Assembly (NCBI GenBank): GCA_001466705.2
Contig: LATX02000209.1
Location: 310,001 to 374,000, forward strand
From: Moniliophthora roreri
Lineage: Eukaryota; Basidiomycota; Agaricomycetes; Agaricales; Marasmiaceae
DNA: 64,000 nt
Reading direction: 5' to 3'
Under the pieces are notes generated by a model. The model had not been told where the DNA came from and made no database searches. It saw only the letters and a program-made list of their open reading frames with translations. Positions 49,327 through 62,603 of this stretch are shown here, one piece after another. Position 1 is the first letter of the stretch, and every line of letters starts with the position of its first letter. Both the position numbers and the translations under genes were made by a program.

Positions 49327-49704
49327 GATGAATTGTCTTTTGAATCAGCCTGAGGGCGGCTTTAGCACTGCTCCGAAGAGATTCCACTGTGTGTGAGCGA
49401 GATGCCATGAAGAGGTAAAAAGTTGTGTCAAACACTCGGCTAGCGCCTGGCCGCAATGTTGAGATCTGTTTACCATCATCGACGACGGCGACGACGGCAA
49501 ACGCGGTCGCTAGAGTGCTCTATCATCATCTCTACCTTCACCTTGGATTCACCATTTCTTTTCCCGGAAGTTCGCTGGAATTTATTCGTTGTCCCTTAGG
49601 TATTTGCTAGGTTACCAAATGCTTGGTTTCAGCAGACTTATCTGAGCTGCAGAACGCCAAGACCCTCAAAAGCCCCATGAAATAACATACGGATATCCAC
49701 GAAA
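49327..49704. promoter_or_regulatory. Shared divergent promoter region
   Basis: 378 bases between the start codons of the SDR gene (-) and the large helical-repeat gene (+). A GACGACGGC repeat occurs at 49480-49496. No clear TATA box was found for either gene. Confidence 0.45.
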
Positions 49705-52700
49705 ATGGATCCTCAGACTGGCGAGAGAAAAACTCCGCGAAAAAAATTCTCTTTTGACTCCATACGGCCTCGTCATATCCGCCGGTCTTCATCCGAAGGA
49801 GGTCATGATCCAGGAGAGCAGAAGCACAGCAAGCATACCAAGTTTGCGACCTTGGGACAAGTAGAAGAAGAAGCAGGGAGGGGTTCTGCAGGAGGAGATG
49901 GAAAATGGCTGCCAGCCGAAATCTCAGAGTCTCCAAGTTCAATACATTTCGAGGAGCCGAAACGAGAAAAGGCTTCAGACAAGAAGCAGAAATCCCAGGC
50001 GAGCTCGTCCAAAAAAGCTCTCAATCCAATCAACGTAGACGGGTCGAATACGTCCGATGGAATGCCACCACCTTCCCCCTCGTCCATTCGCTGGAATAGC
50101 ATTCGCCAGCACGTTATTCCTGCAGCCAGAGAAGAACCAACCCCTAGTCATTCTGCCTCTACATCCACGTCTTCTCTCAATATCATACCACCACGCACCC
50201 AGACCCCTAAACCGTCTCGACTAGCCCACAAATTTGGCTTTAGACAGGTCGTTGATCAGGCCAGAGAAGTCGCCGAAGATGACACTCGCAAGTTTGAAAT
50301 AGAAATCAGGAAGGCATGCTGGAATGTTCGAGGTTTAGCTGAGACAATCCCACCATCGTCCAAGGCGAATGCCGGGTCCACGCTTTACCTCCCATTCATG
50401 TCTAGCACTTCTCTAGCAGCAGCCGCTGCCAGTGCCACCCCGATTTCGAATTCCACCAAGAAGGGTGACCTACGCAGGCCTCAATCCATACAGACGTTAG
50501 CGGAGAAAGGAAGGGCCACGGGGTCTCTGTCGTCTTTGTATCAGGTGTTGACGTTGTACGCTGGTTACATCACAAATGGCGGTCCACAGATGGTTCTCAG
50601 GCTTCCCAACGAAGGACTTGTGCTATCAACATTGCTATATCCATTCTTCGTACCCGATTCGCCGGTTGTAGAAGAAGAAAGGGTGCTTGCACTACGGGCC
50701 TTTGATGTCATTCTCCGAACATGGAATCCATTTGATGAAGTACGTCTCAAGGCTTGCATATGACCTTTCAATATGCTTATGGGCTCTAGATAGTAGCAGC
50801 CGAACGCGCCATCTTTTGCACAAAAGTCGTCTTGTTGCTCTGCCCGGACAGGAATGCCTCCTCCAGTTCTCCGCCTCAGACACCTCTCCGAATGCACGCT
50901 CTCAATGCTCTATATAACATCACCGCCTCCCCAGATACTGCTTACCCTGCCTACAACCCACGTAGCTTCATCACGCTGATTCATGGACTGTTTGCCCTCT
51001 TGCCAGCGACTCAGAGATGCGAGCCCCAACAATCACAAGGCCAGGATAACGGATATGAAAAGTTTGGTCCCCAGCTCAGTCCAGAGGAACGTAAAGTGAC
51101 CGAGATCCTTCAACAGATCCGTGGCGGCAGCTGCGGAGAACTGGATAACGTATCTGTTGAAGAGGAGTATAACGCCCTGTTTGTCGACAAAGATAATGCG
51201 GCGCATGTTCGAGATGCCATCTTACTGGAAGCTTGGGCAAAGTGTGTAGAATTTGGGAGTAACGAGCTGAGAAGGGCATTGATCAGACGTGGAGTTGAGG
51301 TACGTGATCCTTCTCTCTTCGTCGTTCGGGTCAAAATCCTGAGGCCAGGTTTAGGAATACTGGAGTCTCAGCAAAGTGGAAGAGTGCACCCCAATGATCG
51401 TAGCCATCAAGTCAAGGATGCTTGACGCATTTACTCGCGCAGCGGTATCTCTATTGTCCTCTACTGTCGTTTCTACCTCGCCCGCAGTACAAGCAGCCCC
51501 TTCGACGCCATCTCTCCTTTTCTCTGCATCAGATCCTCGAGCATTAGATGAACAGGCCCGCCAGATTAGAGAAATCGATGGGACGCTGATCGTATGGGCT
51601 CTTCAAACACGTGTCTTTACGGAGCTCGAGACACTGCAGGAAGCCGCTTCTAACGGAAATGCAGCGATGGAAAAAACGAAGAAGAATGTGGTTCGGATAG
51701 TTTTGGAGTTGCTTATGCTGAGGACCGATGAAAAATTCAACCCTAACGAGCAAGAGCAGCAGAGGTTTTCAACAGGAGACGGTGAAGGACAGCTTGTTGC
51801 CTGGGCTGTTTCTACGATTGGAGCGTGGTGTCGGGAGAAGGACACATTACGCTGGAGAGGGGCTTTAGATGCGGTAGTGAACAGCATCGTGCGCCATCTT
51901 CTTCAGTTTCACAAGGCTTGTATTCACATTCGTATGATATAGGTAACTGATGGCCAATGGACGAATGTCCTACGAGTTACTTCCGCCATCGTGAGCGTGC
52001 TACCAGACGAAATAAGGAAAAGTATCCTAATGACATTGCTACCTATTCTTCATGATGTGAATATTATCTATCTCCTCCCCTTCGTCATTCCTCTGGACTC
52101 ACCGCCTGGCTACAGCGCCTCGTGAATAACCCACCTCAATCACCTTCCGATAACTCGCAAAAGGCCGGCCGCTCGTCTACTCCGGAAAGAACCCTGACTT
52201 CGCTATTGGACAACATCTCTCGTCTGTACCCTCAAATCTTCTATAAACCACTGTTCTCTCTCGCTGCATCGTCCAAGGAAATTGCCGTAGCGAATCACTT
52301 ATGTTCCCTTGTCGGCATCACAAGATGGTTACCAGATTTCTGGGTTAGGGATGCAGAGATGACCGCAGTTGCTGTCATGAGTGATTTAAGCGGAAAGGGC
52401 AAAAATCAATCAAGCTCACCTGTGAGCGAACGGAAGGAGTTTGCTGCTGCAAGCTTGGGTCAAAGCGTTATCCTAGTGGAAATTATTTCCAAGATTCAGA
52501 AGGCTAGAAAGGAAAGAGAGATACCAGCAGTAAGTTGTTGTGTTTTCGAGGAAGTCATGGGATGCTAACGACAGACGTGGAGTTGAGTTCACAGCATAGC
52601 ATATCGGAAAGTATGCTTGTTGAGCTTATCAAGTTTGCTTTGGCATTGGAAGCACGTTTGGCCCTGCTGATCGAGGCGAAGGTATGCATGCCGTTGTGTT

Positions 52701-55700
52701 TGCCTGACCATAAACTTACGGCGATAGGGCCCTTAGGAGAAAACCAGTCTCGTTCCGTTATCTCAGCGCTTACTGTTCACGATGTTATTCAGGGAAATCA
52801 GGCTCCTCACCCGTTCACTCAAAAGGTCTACCTCTTGCTTTATTATGCAATTTCGGTACTCACCGTATTATCTAGTGCGAAATGGCTTCCTCGATTCGTC
52901 TCATGGTTCATTCAGTACCACAAAGAAAGAGAAGATTACGACGATGAGACGATGAAGCACATTTCACTGATTCAAACTGCATACGCCACTGCAAGAGAGG
53001 GTGCACGCCCTTCTCATCAAAAGGTGGATTTCAGTTTCTCTCTATGGAATATCCTTGGATTGATGTCCGGTCACTAGCATCGGAGTACCCTCGTAATGTC
53101 GCCCTCTGTCGAAGGCAGATTCCCGACATTATGGGCAGCCGATAACGCCACTGGGATTGCAGCTTCTTTCGCCGAGAAAGCAGATCTCCTCAATGGTCTG
53201 GCGAAAGGATATGCGAGGAGGGCACTAAAGCTGATGGTAGCGATGTCGGGTGTCATCTCTCTTGAGGATTATACTCGAATTGGCGGTCTGTTATGGAACC
53301 ATCACATGGACGAGTCTGATCCGTCCGTTCTGACCTCTGTGAGTATAGCAGTTATCGAGCGCGAATCTGACTCTGAACCGTCGTTTTCGTAGACGTGCTT
53401 TTTGATAATGCAGTGCGCAGAGAAGACTCCTCTTGACTTTTTAGCTAACATTGAGGTGGACCTGCAGAGGTGAATGGCATCTTCGCGAACAACGACTTCC
53501 TGATTCTCATTTCTAACCTTACAGTCTGAACGATGTCAAAAGACATGAAGCTATGAAGAAGTTTAGCACGCTTACCAGCTGGCGTTTCCAGATTATGGCC
53601 CAACCCATGATTACAGACCGTTCTCACCGACCTTTCAAGATGGCTCGTGGACCTTTACAGTTCGTATCAACTGATATGGGCTCGAGTCTTTTCGTTCTGG
53701 AGATTGATGCCAGTGAAGTCAAGGACAAACTTCCTCTCGAATTGAGGAAGCAATTAGCAGAAATTGGTTGGGAGAGTGACGATTCCCCAGTCAACCAACA
53801 GTTGGAGTGGATCAAGACGCCCATGACGAATCTACCCGCGCTCCAGATGGACCGTGTGGAAAGTGGCGGTGGGGGGCTAGACAGCCTTGGTTCATCATCA
53901 TCACCGAACCTGTCCCCACTGTCTTCACCCAAGAGCTCCCCCACCTTGGAGTCCGAGAAAGCAGAGGAGATCTCACTCTTGAGGAGGAATTCGAGCTCAG
54001 GAGGTCCCTTGGCTGCCATGAAACGTCGAGCTATCTTTGTTCCAGCTTTAGGACAATTGCTCCCTCGAATAGCAGTCATGATGTTCGATTCTAACATCGC
54101 CGTCGCTACTACGACGCGGAGTCTTATTATTGACCTGATGCGAAACGATCCACAGCTCTTGACGCGACCAATATGGGATCTTTTGGCCGGAGATCAACAT
54201 GACTTCTCGATGGCAATCACCACCCTCTCTGCATTCCTACATGTTCGACGGATCCTTCCACCGGCCATGGCTCATACTGTGTTCAACCACCTCGCCGGTT
54301 TCCTCAAGTTTGCTTCCAAGCAATTGGAATCGGAGGATGCCGTGCACAAGTACGCACGCATCATGCCTGTCATGAGTAAGTTGGCAACCCAAGTCACTGG
54401 GATATCCATTCGGGAAATGCGAAGGGCAAAATTGGAGGTGTTTTTTGTGCCTTCCGGCTCTCTGTGGTTCCCATCCACGGCACCCACAGGACCCATGTTT
54501 CCTCGTGGCCCAGGATTCGACAATCCTTTTGAACATGACATTCCAGCTCGACTGGTATCAGTTACCCTGATTCGAATAACCCAGAACATACTCTTTCTGT
54601 CGATGTTGAAACGGAATCCGGCAGAGGTGCAGGTTGTGCGAAAGAACATGGTCCGCTTAGTTCTACCTTCGCGAGAAGCCAGTTCAGAGGCAGCTCCCCT
54701 TGAACTGAAGGATTTTGCACCGAGGCGTCCGGCGACGACAGCGTTCGAGAAAGTTGATCTCATAGAATTCAAGACACGAGGCCTGTCATTGATCTTGTCT
54801 CGAAGTTACCTTTTGCTCGTCGCGCAAGTATTCCGTTCCATGTCTAGACATCTCAATGACCGGAACGAACTGGCCGTGCTCATCGACGGAGTCAACCGCA
54901 TACTTCTTGCACATGGGAAGGATATCGGCATCATTAGCCATGCCTTGATTGGTGAGATTTACTCGGTCAAACAGAACCTGGTGGAACTGATGACTTCATT
55001 CAAGCGTTAATGGTTGCTAGTACACGATTCCGGCGTTTGTTCGCTTCTGGAGGCGGTTACATCTTGTTCATGCCCGCGATCATAAAGGTTTACGCCGAGT
55101 GCGAGGACCACGAGGGAATTAGGCATGCCATCGAGTATGCTGTCAACCGATTCTACGCACATCATCAGGAGACCTTTGTGTTCCAAAGTTTGAGTGCCGT
55201 GTCTCATATCTTCCTTCTGCCTAGTATTGAAGGGGAGTGGGTTGCGAAACATGTTTATACCCTCTTCGCGTCCTTGCGTCAGAGCATACCACCGACTGTT
55301 CCTGACGAAGCAGGGATTCGTGGCGCCAACAAACTGCAGGAACGAGAGGCACTTATCGTCACTACTGCAGAAGAAAAGCCACAGACATTCTTCGCTGCCT
55401 TTCGCGGAAAGGAGGAGAGCGAAAAGCCTTCATTGCCGGCAGACTTTCCTCAAGAATACGAGAGTAAACGGCTGGGCATTGATGACCTTGTTCGACTGTT
55501 CCTTACGGTCATCGCACATGACCTTAGTATAGCGAGGGCCGAACAGTTTTTGAAGACACTCAGGTTCCTCGCGCCTCATTTCCACGACGCGACCCCTTCG
55601 GCACGAAACGTACTCCAGGAGGGTGTCGATGCTCTAGGAGTCATATTGAGTCGTGCAACTCGGACGAAGCCTTTTGATCCTACGACAAGTCAAGTCGGCG

Positions 55701-57613
55701 ATGCGATAGATATCCAGACAATATCGACGGTTCCAGGTTACGAACAACATCTCGCTGATAGAACAAAGGAGCCTAGCGATATCGTTGCGATGCGATTAGA
55801 CTATCTGCACCTAGTCGTCGCCTTCACCCGTGCTGGCGGCAAAATGACCGCAGCGGCCTCTCGAATGACATTCGAATTAGTCAAAAATATCCTCCGGGAA
55901 CCCGCATCACCCTCGGAGGCGATCGCGAGTATTTTGGGGGATTATTTGAGGAACTCTCTCCTTACCAAGGATGGGAGGAGCCTGAAGGCCGTGATTCATA
56001 CTCTGAGGGACTTGGCTCCCGTCATCAGTGGATACGCGTCTAGTCTCAACTTGTCGTCGGTTCTCGATACCATCACAGAGCTCTGCAGTAATCCCACATA
56101 TTCCAACGATATAACGTTCTCCCACTTAATCGTGAACCAGATCTGCGGTGCGTGTCTTGTCTCATGCGAGCAAGCCGCTGCAAATAAGCTCTTACATGTC
56201 TTACCTTGGCGCTCTGCTATGATTCGATTGATGGCAGCCGCTACACTCCTTAGAGGTGCAGACATCTTTGTGGAGCTTCGGAGACATCAAGCTACGTACG
56301 AGCTGCTTACTTATGTTGTCCTACCATTATCGCTCACAATGAAGACGACGGCCGAACTGGAGTTGGATAATATAAGTGTCGATCCACTGTATCGACAATT
56401 TCAGGAGCGGACTTGGGTGCGGATGTTGTCATACACTCTGGCTTGCTGCGAGAGAAGCCAGACGCCGGAACAAGCATCATCTGGAATATCGCTCACTCGG
56501 TCAAGGTCGAGGGATAGCAGAAGCTCCCGTACTGATTCAAAATCCCAGTTGGCTGCCTTGCTGCTGACCTTGCAAGTCGTCAAGGTGCTTTTCATCCGGG
56601 CAGAGAAGGAGCTGACATCTTGCCTTCCCGATGTGTGGATGAGGTTGGGCGGGCTTTTGAGGACAATATTGGCGGACGGAAACGCAGAGTTTGTTCTCCA
56701 AACAAAGGATTCACCATCTCCGTCTCCAACGCCTTCTCCACGAGCTAGCGGTCAATTTGACTTTACCTCAGCTCCCGATATGACACGCCCGCTGTCTCTA
56801 GGTGGCCGATCGTACCAAAGCCCGAGATTTGCCGATTATTGCCTCTGGTCAATATCGGAGTTGCTTTGTGTGTATCGAACCCCATTATTTTTACAGTTAC
56901 GGGCATTTATGCATGAAAAGGTTCATACATTCGATCGCGAACGCCGTTATCAGGAGGATATTTTGCACTTACCAAGTCCCAGGCCACGTCGACCATCGTC
57001 TGTGTTTTCCAAACCGCGTTTAAGGCTGTCCAATACCCCTTCACCAGAGTCATCCCCACGCATGCGTCCCACGAATCCATTCGAGGCAGGCGATGGCGGT
57101 TTCAATTCTCTGAGGCCTGGTTCTCTGAGTATTGGATATCACACTATCTCTCCTTCCACTCCTCCAACATTGTCCCCCCGTGATTCATCATCCTCTGGAC
57201 CCAGGATCGTCCATCTTGGCCCCGTATCTCCTAGTCAGACCGTTTTTCGGAGATCGCTTTCACCCATCGGTGGAGCAAGACTAGCAATGGCGGATTCGAC
57301 GCGGGTCAGGTCACTAACGTTGATTAGAAAGACGTATCTGCGGATCCGGGCCGTGCAGAATTTTATGGGATATCCACCTCTGCAGATGCCCAACACGGGG
57401 AGCGCCAACGCACTAGGCGATGACTTTTCGGTGCCGGGTGAAATAGAGCGCGGTACTCAGGTCTGGACAAAGGCCAAGGCTTTGAGAGAGGTCGTGCAGG
57501 AAACTCAAGAGTTGGTCGATAAGTTCGATGAGGGTGCGGGTGAAGATAACGAAAGCGAAGGTGTTTTTGTTAATGCGGGTGATGAATCTTTTGGGACACC
57601 TGGTGTATTATAG
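49705..57613 (+). CDS. Very large helical-repeat protein, possible UNC80 relative; one frame break
   Basis: Part 1 exons 49705-50739, 50790-51299, 51355-51888, 51943-52056, 52116-52529, 52595-53023, 53078-53338, 53393-53469 and 53525-55010 give 1619 residues. Part 2 is one uninterrupted frame, 55010-57613, of 867 residues. Together about 2,490 residues. The N-terminus is basic and Ser/Pro-rich, followed by long runs of amphipathic helices of HEAT/armadillo type such as IRHAIEYAVNRFYAHHQETF and AVIHTLRDLAPVISG, then a Ser/Pro-rich tail (SPSPTPSPRAS, SPRMRPTNPFEAG). Size and layout recall UNC80, a channel-complex scaffold known to have fungal relatives, but I see no diagnostic motif and offer it tentatively. 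The stop of part 1 and an ATG of part 2 overlap as TAATG at 55008-55012; no splice donor in the right phase can bridge them, so a one-base error or real frameshift is likely. Confidence 0.8.
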
Positions 57614-57765
57614 ATGGATTTGGGCAAAGTAGAGAGGAACTGTACATACCCCCTTGTAGTCCTTACAATTTATTTTCCCGCTTGTTTGACAGGCTACAGC
57701 CAAGCATTTACAAACAACCCCTCTCACCCCGCCATTCTGAACCTCTGCTGAATTCTGAACTCAGC
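57614..57765. other. Short spacer between co-directional genes
   Basis: 152 bases between the large gene and the cyclo-ligase gene; it must hold the terminator of one and the promoter of the other. Confidence 0.5.
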
Positions 57766-58603
57766 ATGCTGGCGTCATCGACAGCCTTGAATGCTCAGAA
57801 GAAGTCCTTGCGAAAATCTATTGGAATTGTTCTTCGTGGCCTTACCTCATCTAACATCAATGAACAATGTACTTTTCGTGTCGTTGATCCTTGACCCAAG
57901 TTCACGCCTGCTCCGGACAGCGACTGCCGTGACCTCGAAAGTACTGGCCCTGAAAAGCTTCCAAGAAGCTCAAAACATTTGCTGCTATTTGAACATGCCA
58001 TCGGGGGAATTGGATACGTCTTCCATCGTGAACACTATCCTGGAGTCAGGTAGGTCCCGTAATTTCATATGCAGCTTCTGCGATTCTAATTGGTCGGGAG
58101 GTAAAAATTTGTTCGTGCCAAAGATCGAAGAGGGGAACCGCATGCAATTCGTCCGAATCTACAATCAAAATGATTTAAATACATTACCTAGAGGTCTTTG
58201 GGGTATCAAGGAGCCTACAACCTATTATAATGGAGAGTCAAGGGAAAATGGTAAGTAGCTTCGACTGGGACCTTCAAAATCATGACCGTTCTAGTCCAGT
58301 GCTCGATACTAGACTCGATATGATACTCGTTCCGGGTGTTGCCTTTGATCGATCTATGTCTAGGTTGGGTCATGGGAAGGGGTATTATGACCGCTACTTG
58401 TCGACGTATACAGCCCTTGGGAAACCACGTCCACTGTTAGGTGAGCTCCTTCTGTCAATGTGCTTGAAATACACGTCCTTGACCTTCCCTTAGTCGCACT
58501 ATCTCTTCGAGAACAAATTGTAGATGAGGTGCCTGTGGATGAGACCGACTGGAAGATGGATATGATCTTGACGCCTGACGAATCGCTCGGCAATTGTACA
58601 TAA
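57766..58603 (+). CDS. 5-formyltetrahydrofolate cyclo-ligase
   Basis: Exons 57766-57868, 57921-58049, 58101-58250, 58300-58440 and 58494-58603 give 210 residues, the usual size. The enzyme uses ATP to convert 5-formyl-THF to 5,10-methenyl-THF in one-carbon metabolism. Seen: the N-terminal ATP-site segment [54 protein letters not shown], and the family signature [20 protein letters not shown] followed by GYYDRYL. The C-terminus [19 protein letters not shown] is typical. In the fourth exon the acceptor at 58299 rather than the nearer-upstream AG keeps the frame. Confidence 0.94.
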
Positions 58604-59056
58604 AAATAGTGCACATGCTACCAAATATGACAAGAACAGGCGGAGTCCGCTGTCTCGATCTCGATCACACCAGGCCCCGGAAATTGCAAGATGATATTTT
58701 TCCTTCCACAAAACAGGATCCGGGACCGTATAGTTCTTTGAATAGCCCCCAAGTCTCCTCTGTTCCATTCCCTTCCCTCGTCATAGGATGCGCTTCATAG
58801 AATTGGATGTTGTCGGTGGTCCTGCCAAATTCAGATATGTTATCTCTACGCCAGCTGAAAATTTTTAGTCTGATCAGATGACCGAACCGTGGCGTCAGGT
58901 CGCGTATCTCCATAATGAGTCGGAGTCCCTCTTACAGTAAAAATACTAGTTTACATTGGATATTAGGTATCGACCCAATCCCTAGAATTGCATTCGATGC
59001 TGAGTACTTTCGTGGGTAGCGGAGGCGGGCCCACCGGCCCCCTGGTACCAGTCGAT
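58604..59056. other. Spacer with a pectin methylesterase remnant
   Basis: Bases 58958-59012 resemble the 3' end of the pectin methylesterase relic at 29037-29110 (shared ATCGACCCA, TCGAT and GAGTACTT words). An 82-codon minus-strand open frame (58665-58913) has no recognised domain. The remnant directly precedes the segmental duplication, as its counterpart does near 29-31.5 kb, so it probably travelled with it. Confidence 0.4.
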
Positions 59057-62000
59057 TAGTCCACTTCGATCAGGGATCTTCCAGCGTTTCCAATGAAGAT
59101 CTTGGTCTCGGAATCATTCATTTGCACTGGTTTAAGTATATATACCTATAGACATACAGTATGTAATGATATAAGAGATGGTGATTACAGTAAAGGATGC
59201 AGTGTAACTGAAAATAACTATGAATGGAATGAGGAACGATGTGAGATGGAAAATACTTGTGCAGTGTTCCAGTCACCGTGGAACTAGATGTGCTCCGAAA
59301 GAGGTACCCGATCGATAGGTGGTGATGGGACGCTCGATGCTGTCCTCGTGGGTCCGTGTCCGCCGCCTCATGCATCGCGCATCATGAATCACTTCCGTCC
59401 GCTTTATTGCCCAGGACGATAGATCGTAGCGTTATTGCTGTACAGAGATACAGTCAGTTGACAAGTTCGGTAAACAAACAACTATAGGTTCTCACCTTGG
59501 TGTTGTTTGAAGGCGTTGGAGGCGATTTTAGGGCCGTTGGTTGCAACTTGCTTTTTTCATACTATGATAGTGGACTTCTAACGTGAACCGTAGACAGGAG
59601 TGCGCAGCAAGGAAGGATGTGCTGATTTCGTTTCGTACAGTGAGCTATATCTAAGAGTAGTTGTCAGTAAGATAGGAATGATACGAACTCCTGTACTTGC
59701 CATATTACCGCCGAACACGTCAAGATTAAACGCCAAATTTGACCTCGAAGTTGATGCAACGCACACGCTTCGATTGTGATTCCTTCCGACCCGATAGGTT
59801 CGGTGGCTTATTGGATCGGCCGAGTCGCGAAGGCTTGAGCTAAATTATCCCCGCATTCTCTGCTCGAGCTGAATGATACCGGAACGAAACTTGTTCATCT
59901 CCGAAACACAGTTCCCGGGTCGAAAATAAATCGCAAGAGCACCACTTGCACTTCCTCGTGAATATGGCTATCTGGACCTTGGAAAAGTGTACGTTGTCTC
60001 TGGTGCACGTCGGAGCCTCGAGAAAAGCGGAGAGAATGCTGTCAGGGCGATTTCCCCCAACGTCCCCCTGCAATCTCACTTTCGGACATCCCCAGTGATC
60101 TTCGCAAGAAATTAGGGTGTCATGGGATTCCTTCTTGAGCATCATCCAGGGATGCAAGGTCACAATTTCGTAGAGCGCGATTGGAGGGAGACGGAGCGCG
60201 GGGCGGTCAGAAGAGGCGATGCCAGTTCAACCTTGTGGTTCCAGAAACGAAACAAGGGACATGCGGTGAATACGGAAGAGAGAGCTAAGGACGCGGCTGC
60301 ACGTTCTGCGAAAGAGTGACTCGGAAAGGTGATTAGGATCCGGGAGAAGTGGTACACGTAGGCATTTTCATTTCGGTCATTGAACGTGATAGAAAAAGAT
60401 CTGCGGACATCGCGGTGGCGAGATTCGAGCCAGATTTACGTCGAAGGAAAACGAAAATTGGGGGAAGAATAGCATGTAACATACCTCCACCGATGCCCCA
60501 TTTTCTTCGCATTATTCTCTCGCTCTGCTTCATCTCCATGACCATAGCGTCTTCAGCATCTTGACTTCCCGGTGTATCTTTGCATGAGCTGGATAGAAAG
60601 GCGTCTTCAGTTTTTGGGAATTGAATATAGGAACGAGACACCTACGCTTTTCGGATGATCCACTAACGCGCTTTTGCGTCGTTTTGAATATGAATGTCAT
60701 CTTTCTGAGATCGGGATATGAACGAGTACCCGAAAAGAAATGTTGAACCAGAGGCAGATTTTGTGGTGACGGTTCGGGTACATGAAGAGATAATGGCGGA
60801 AATGAAGCATGAGTACCGAATACTGAGTCATCAACGGCTAGGACGTCGATGGGTGAACCTTTGGGCTGTTCTCCGGGGGGTCAACGCTATTCCGACAAGT
60901 CCGGTTAGACGAGTCTGGCGAAGGCTTGTTAACCAATGAATTGCTCTGCCTCCTCTCCTCGGGCTAGGCGACATTAAAACGAAAGGTTTTCTTCTCCAAA
61001 CACTATTCCCGTTCCCGTTCTGTGGTCTGTGTCCAGAATATTACAGGAGCACCCCTTGCTCTTCTCCACAGACATGACCCTCCAGACCTTCAAAAGCGAA
61101 TGTTGTATCGGGGACCCTAGGCCTTGGAAAAGGTGCAAAGAACATTGCCAAAGCACCTTCCCTCACTGTCTTCTACGTTGTCTGGTCGCCCCCGTTGTAT
61201 CCTCATCTTCGTGAAAACTGGATCCGTTGTGGTTTTAACTGCGGGATCCTTCTTTGAGCATGACTCGGAACGCAAAATCGATGAAAAAAGGTGAGAGGCA
61301 GTGGTGCGTCACAGCCAAGATAGGTGGTACCAGTTCGACCCTCCGGTTTCGGAAATGTGCAGGCATGTGGTGAATGCGGAGGGGTGCCAAAAACGTGGTT
61401 GCGGTTTCAGCGAAGAGGTAACTTGGGGGGGGCGGGACGGGAGATACGGTTTTAGGTTGAAGTGGTGCACGTAGGTGTTTTTCTTTTTGGTCAATGAACG
61501 TCATTGAAGGACCTGGTGTCATAGTAGCGCCCGTGTGCATTGAAAAGGAATGAAAGCTGTGATAAGGGATACCTCTACCGATGCCTCATTCTCTTTATTT
61601 TCTCTCTGCTTCGCCGCCATGACCGTATTATTCTTCAGCGCCTATGATTCCGAGTGAACCTTCTGATAGACTGGATATCTAGAGAAAGAGAAACACCGTC
61701 AGCTTCAGGATCAAAATGTAGAAACGGAATACTTGCGTTATTCCAATGGCCGACCACGCACTCCAACATCTTTTTGAGTGTGATAGTGGTTCTTCTGAGA
61801 TCAGAGACAGGGCTAGGACAAATTGGCATCGAACCAGAGGCTGTGGTGACAGTTCGGGTGAAAGAGAGACGATGGGGCCGAAAGCTATCAAAGGGCGCTT
61901 TCTATTGGCAACCGAATTTTATAAACGGCGCTTACTCGTCAAAATCAAATATCTCTTCTCTCAATTATATACTGTGTATTGAGCCAGTTCGACATAATGT

Positions 62001-62585
62001 CGGGATTATGCATGTTCCTGCCCAATCGACCACAAGGTCCATGGTTATCATAAAACCAAAGATGGGACGCTGCTTGCCTCCTACGCTATCGTGGCCATTA
62101 CAATGTAGAATAGCTGTAGCCATCTTGCACGTCGCGTACTCAGATTCGACATGCTAAACACTTGCATGCGCCCGGACTCAATTCATGAAACCAAGAACGA
62201 AAGGCTATCCTCAAAAATTCAGCTACGAGTATTCTCTTTCGATGATTGTGATGTTCATCAAGTCATCTGCGATCTTTTCGCGACAACGGCATCAGCTACG
62301 GGCCGGTGATTTATAGGGATGAATCAAGGACGAATCAAAATACATCAATAACTGGCCTGTCAGGTGGATGACAACCCTGTGAACAAGGGCTGTCGTCTCA
62401 AGGCAAACTTGTGGTGTCCCCTCTGCGTTCTCCCCCCAAGCCCCGACCTCTTCAACAGTATTGCCATCGAAATACACTTCTATGTGCAAGAATATGAGCC
62501 TCAAGAAATTGTTCAAGAAGTACATTCTTAATCAGTCATATTGTTCCGAAAACTCACATTCTTCGTCAGATTGCCAGCTGCCCCG
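59057..62585. repeat. Segmental duplication, copy B (left part)
   Basis: Colinear with 31531-35055. Same internal sub-repeat structure and the same short conserved open frames, for example NEYPKRNVEPEADFVVTVRV at 60718. CpG is normal in this part in both copies. It ends where the ubiquitin-like-domain gene and the CpG-poor sequence begin. Confidence 0.7.
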
Positions 62586-62603
62586 ACACCTACTCTTACT
62601 GCC

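Noticed and set aside
52682..52727. A 46-bp intron in the large helical-repeat gene
   Set aside because: It has GT and AG borders, but splicing would bring a stop into frame. Reading through keeps the frame open, so it is treated as coding.
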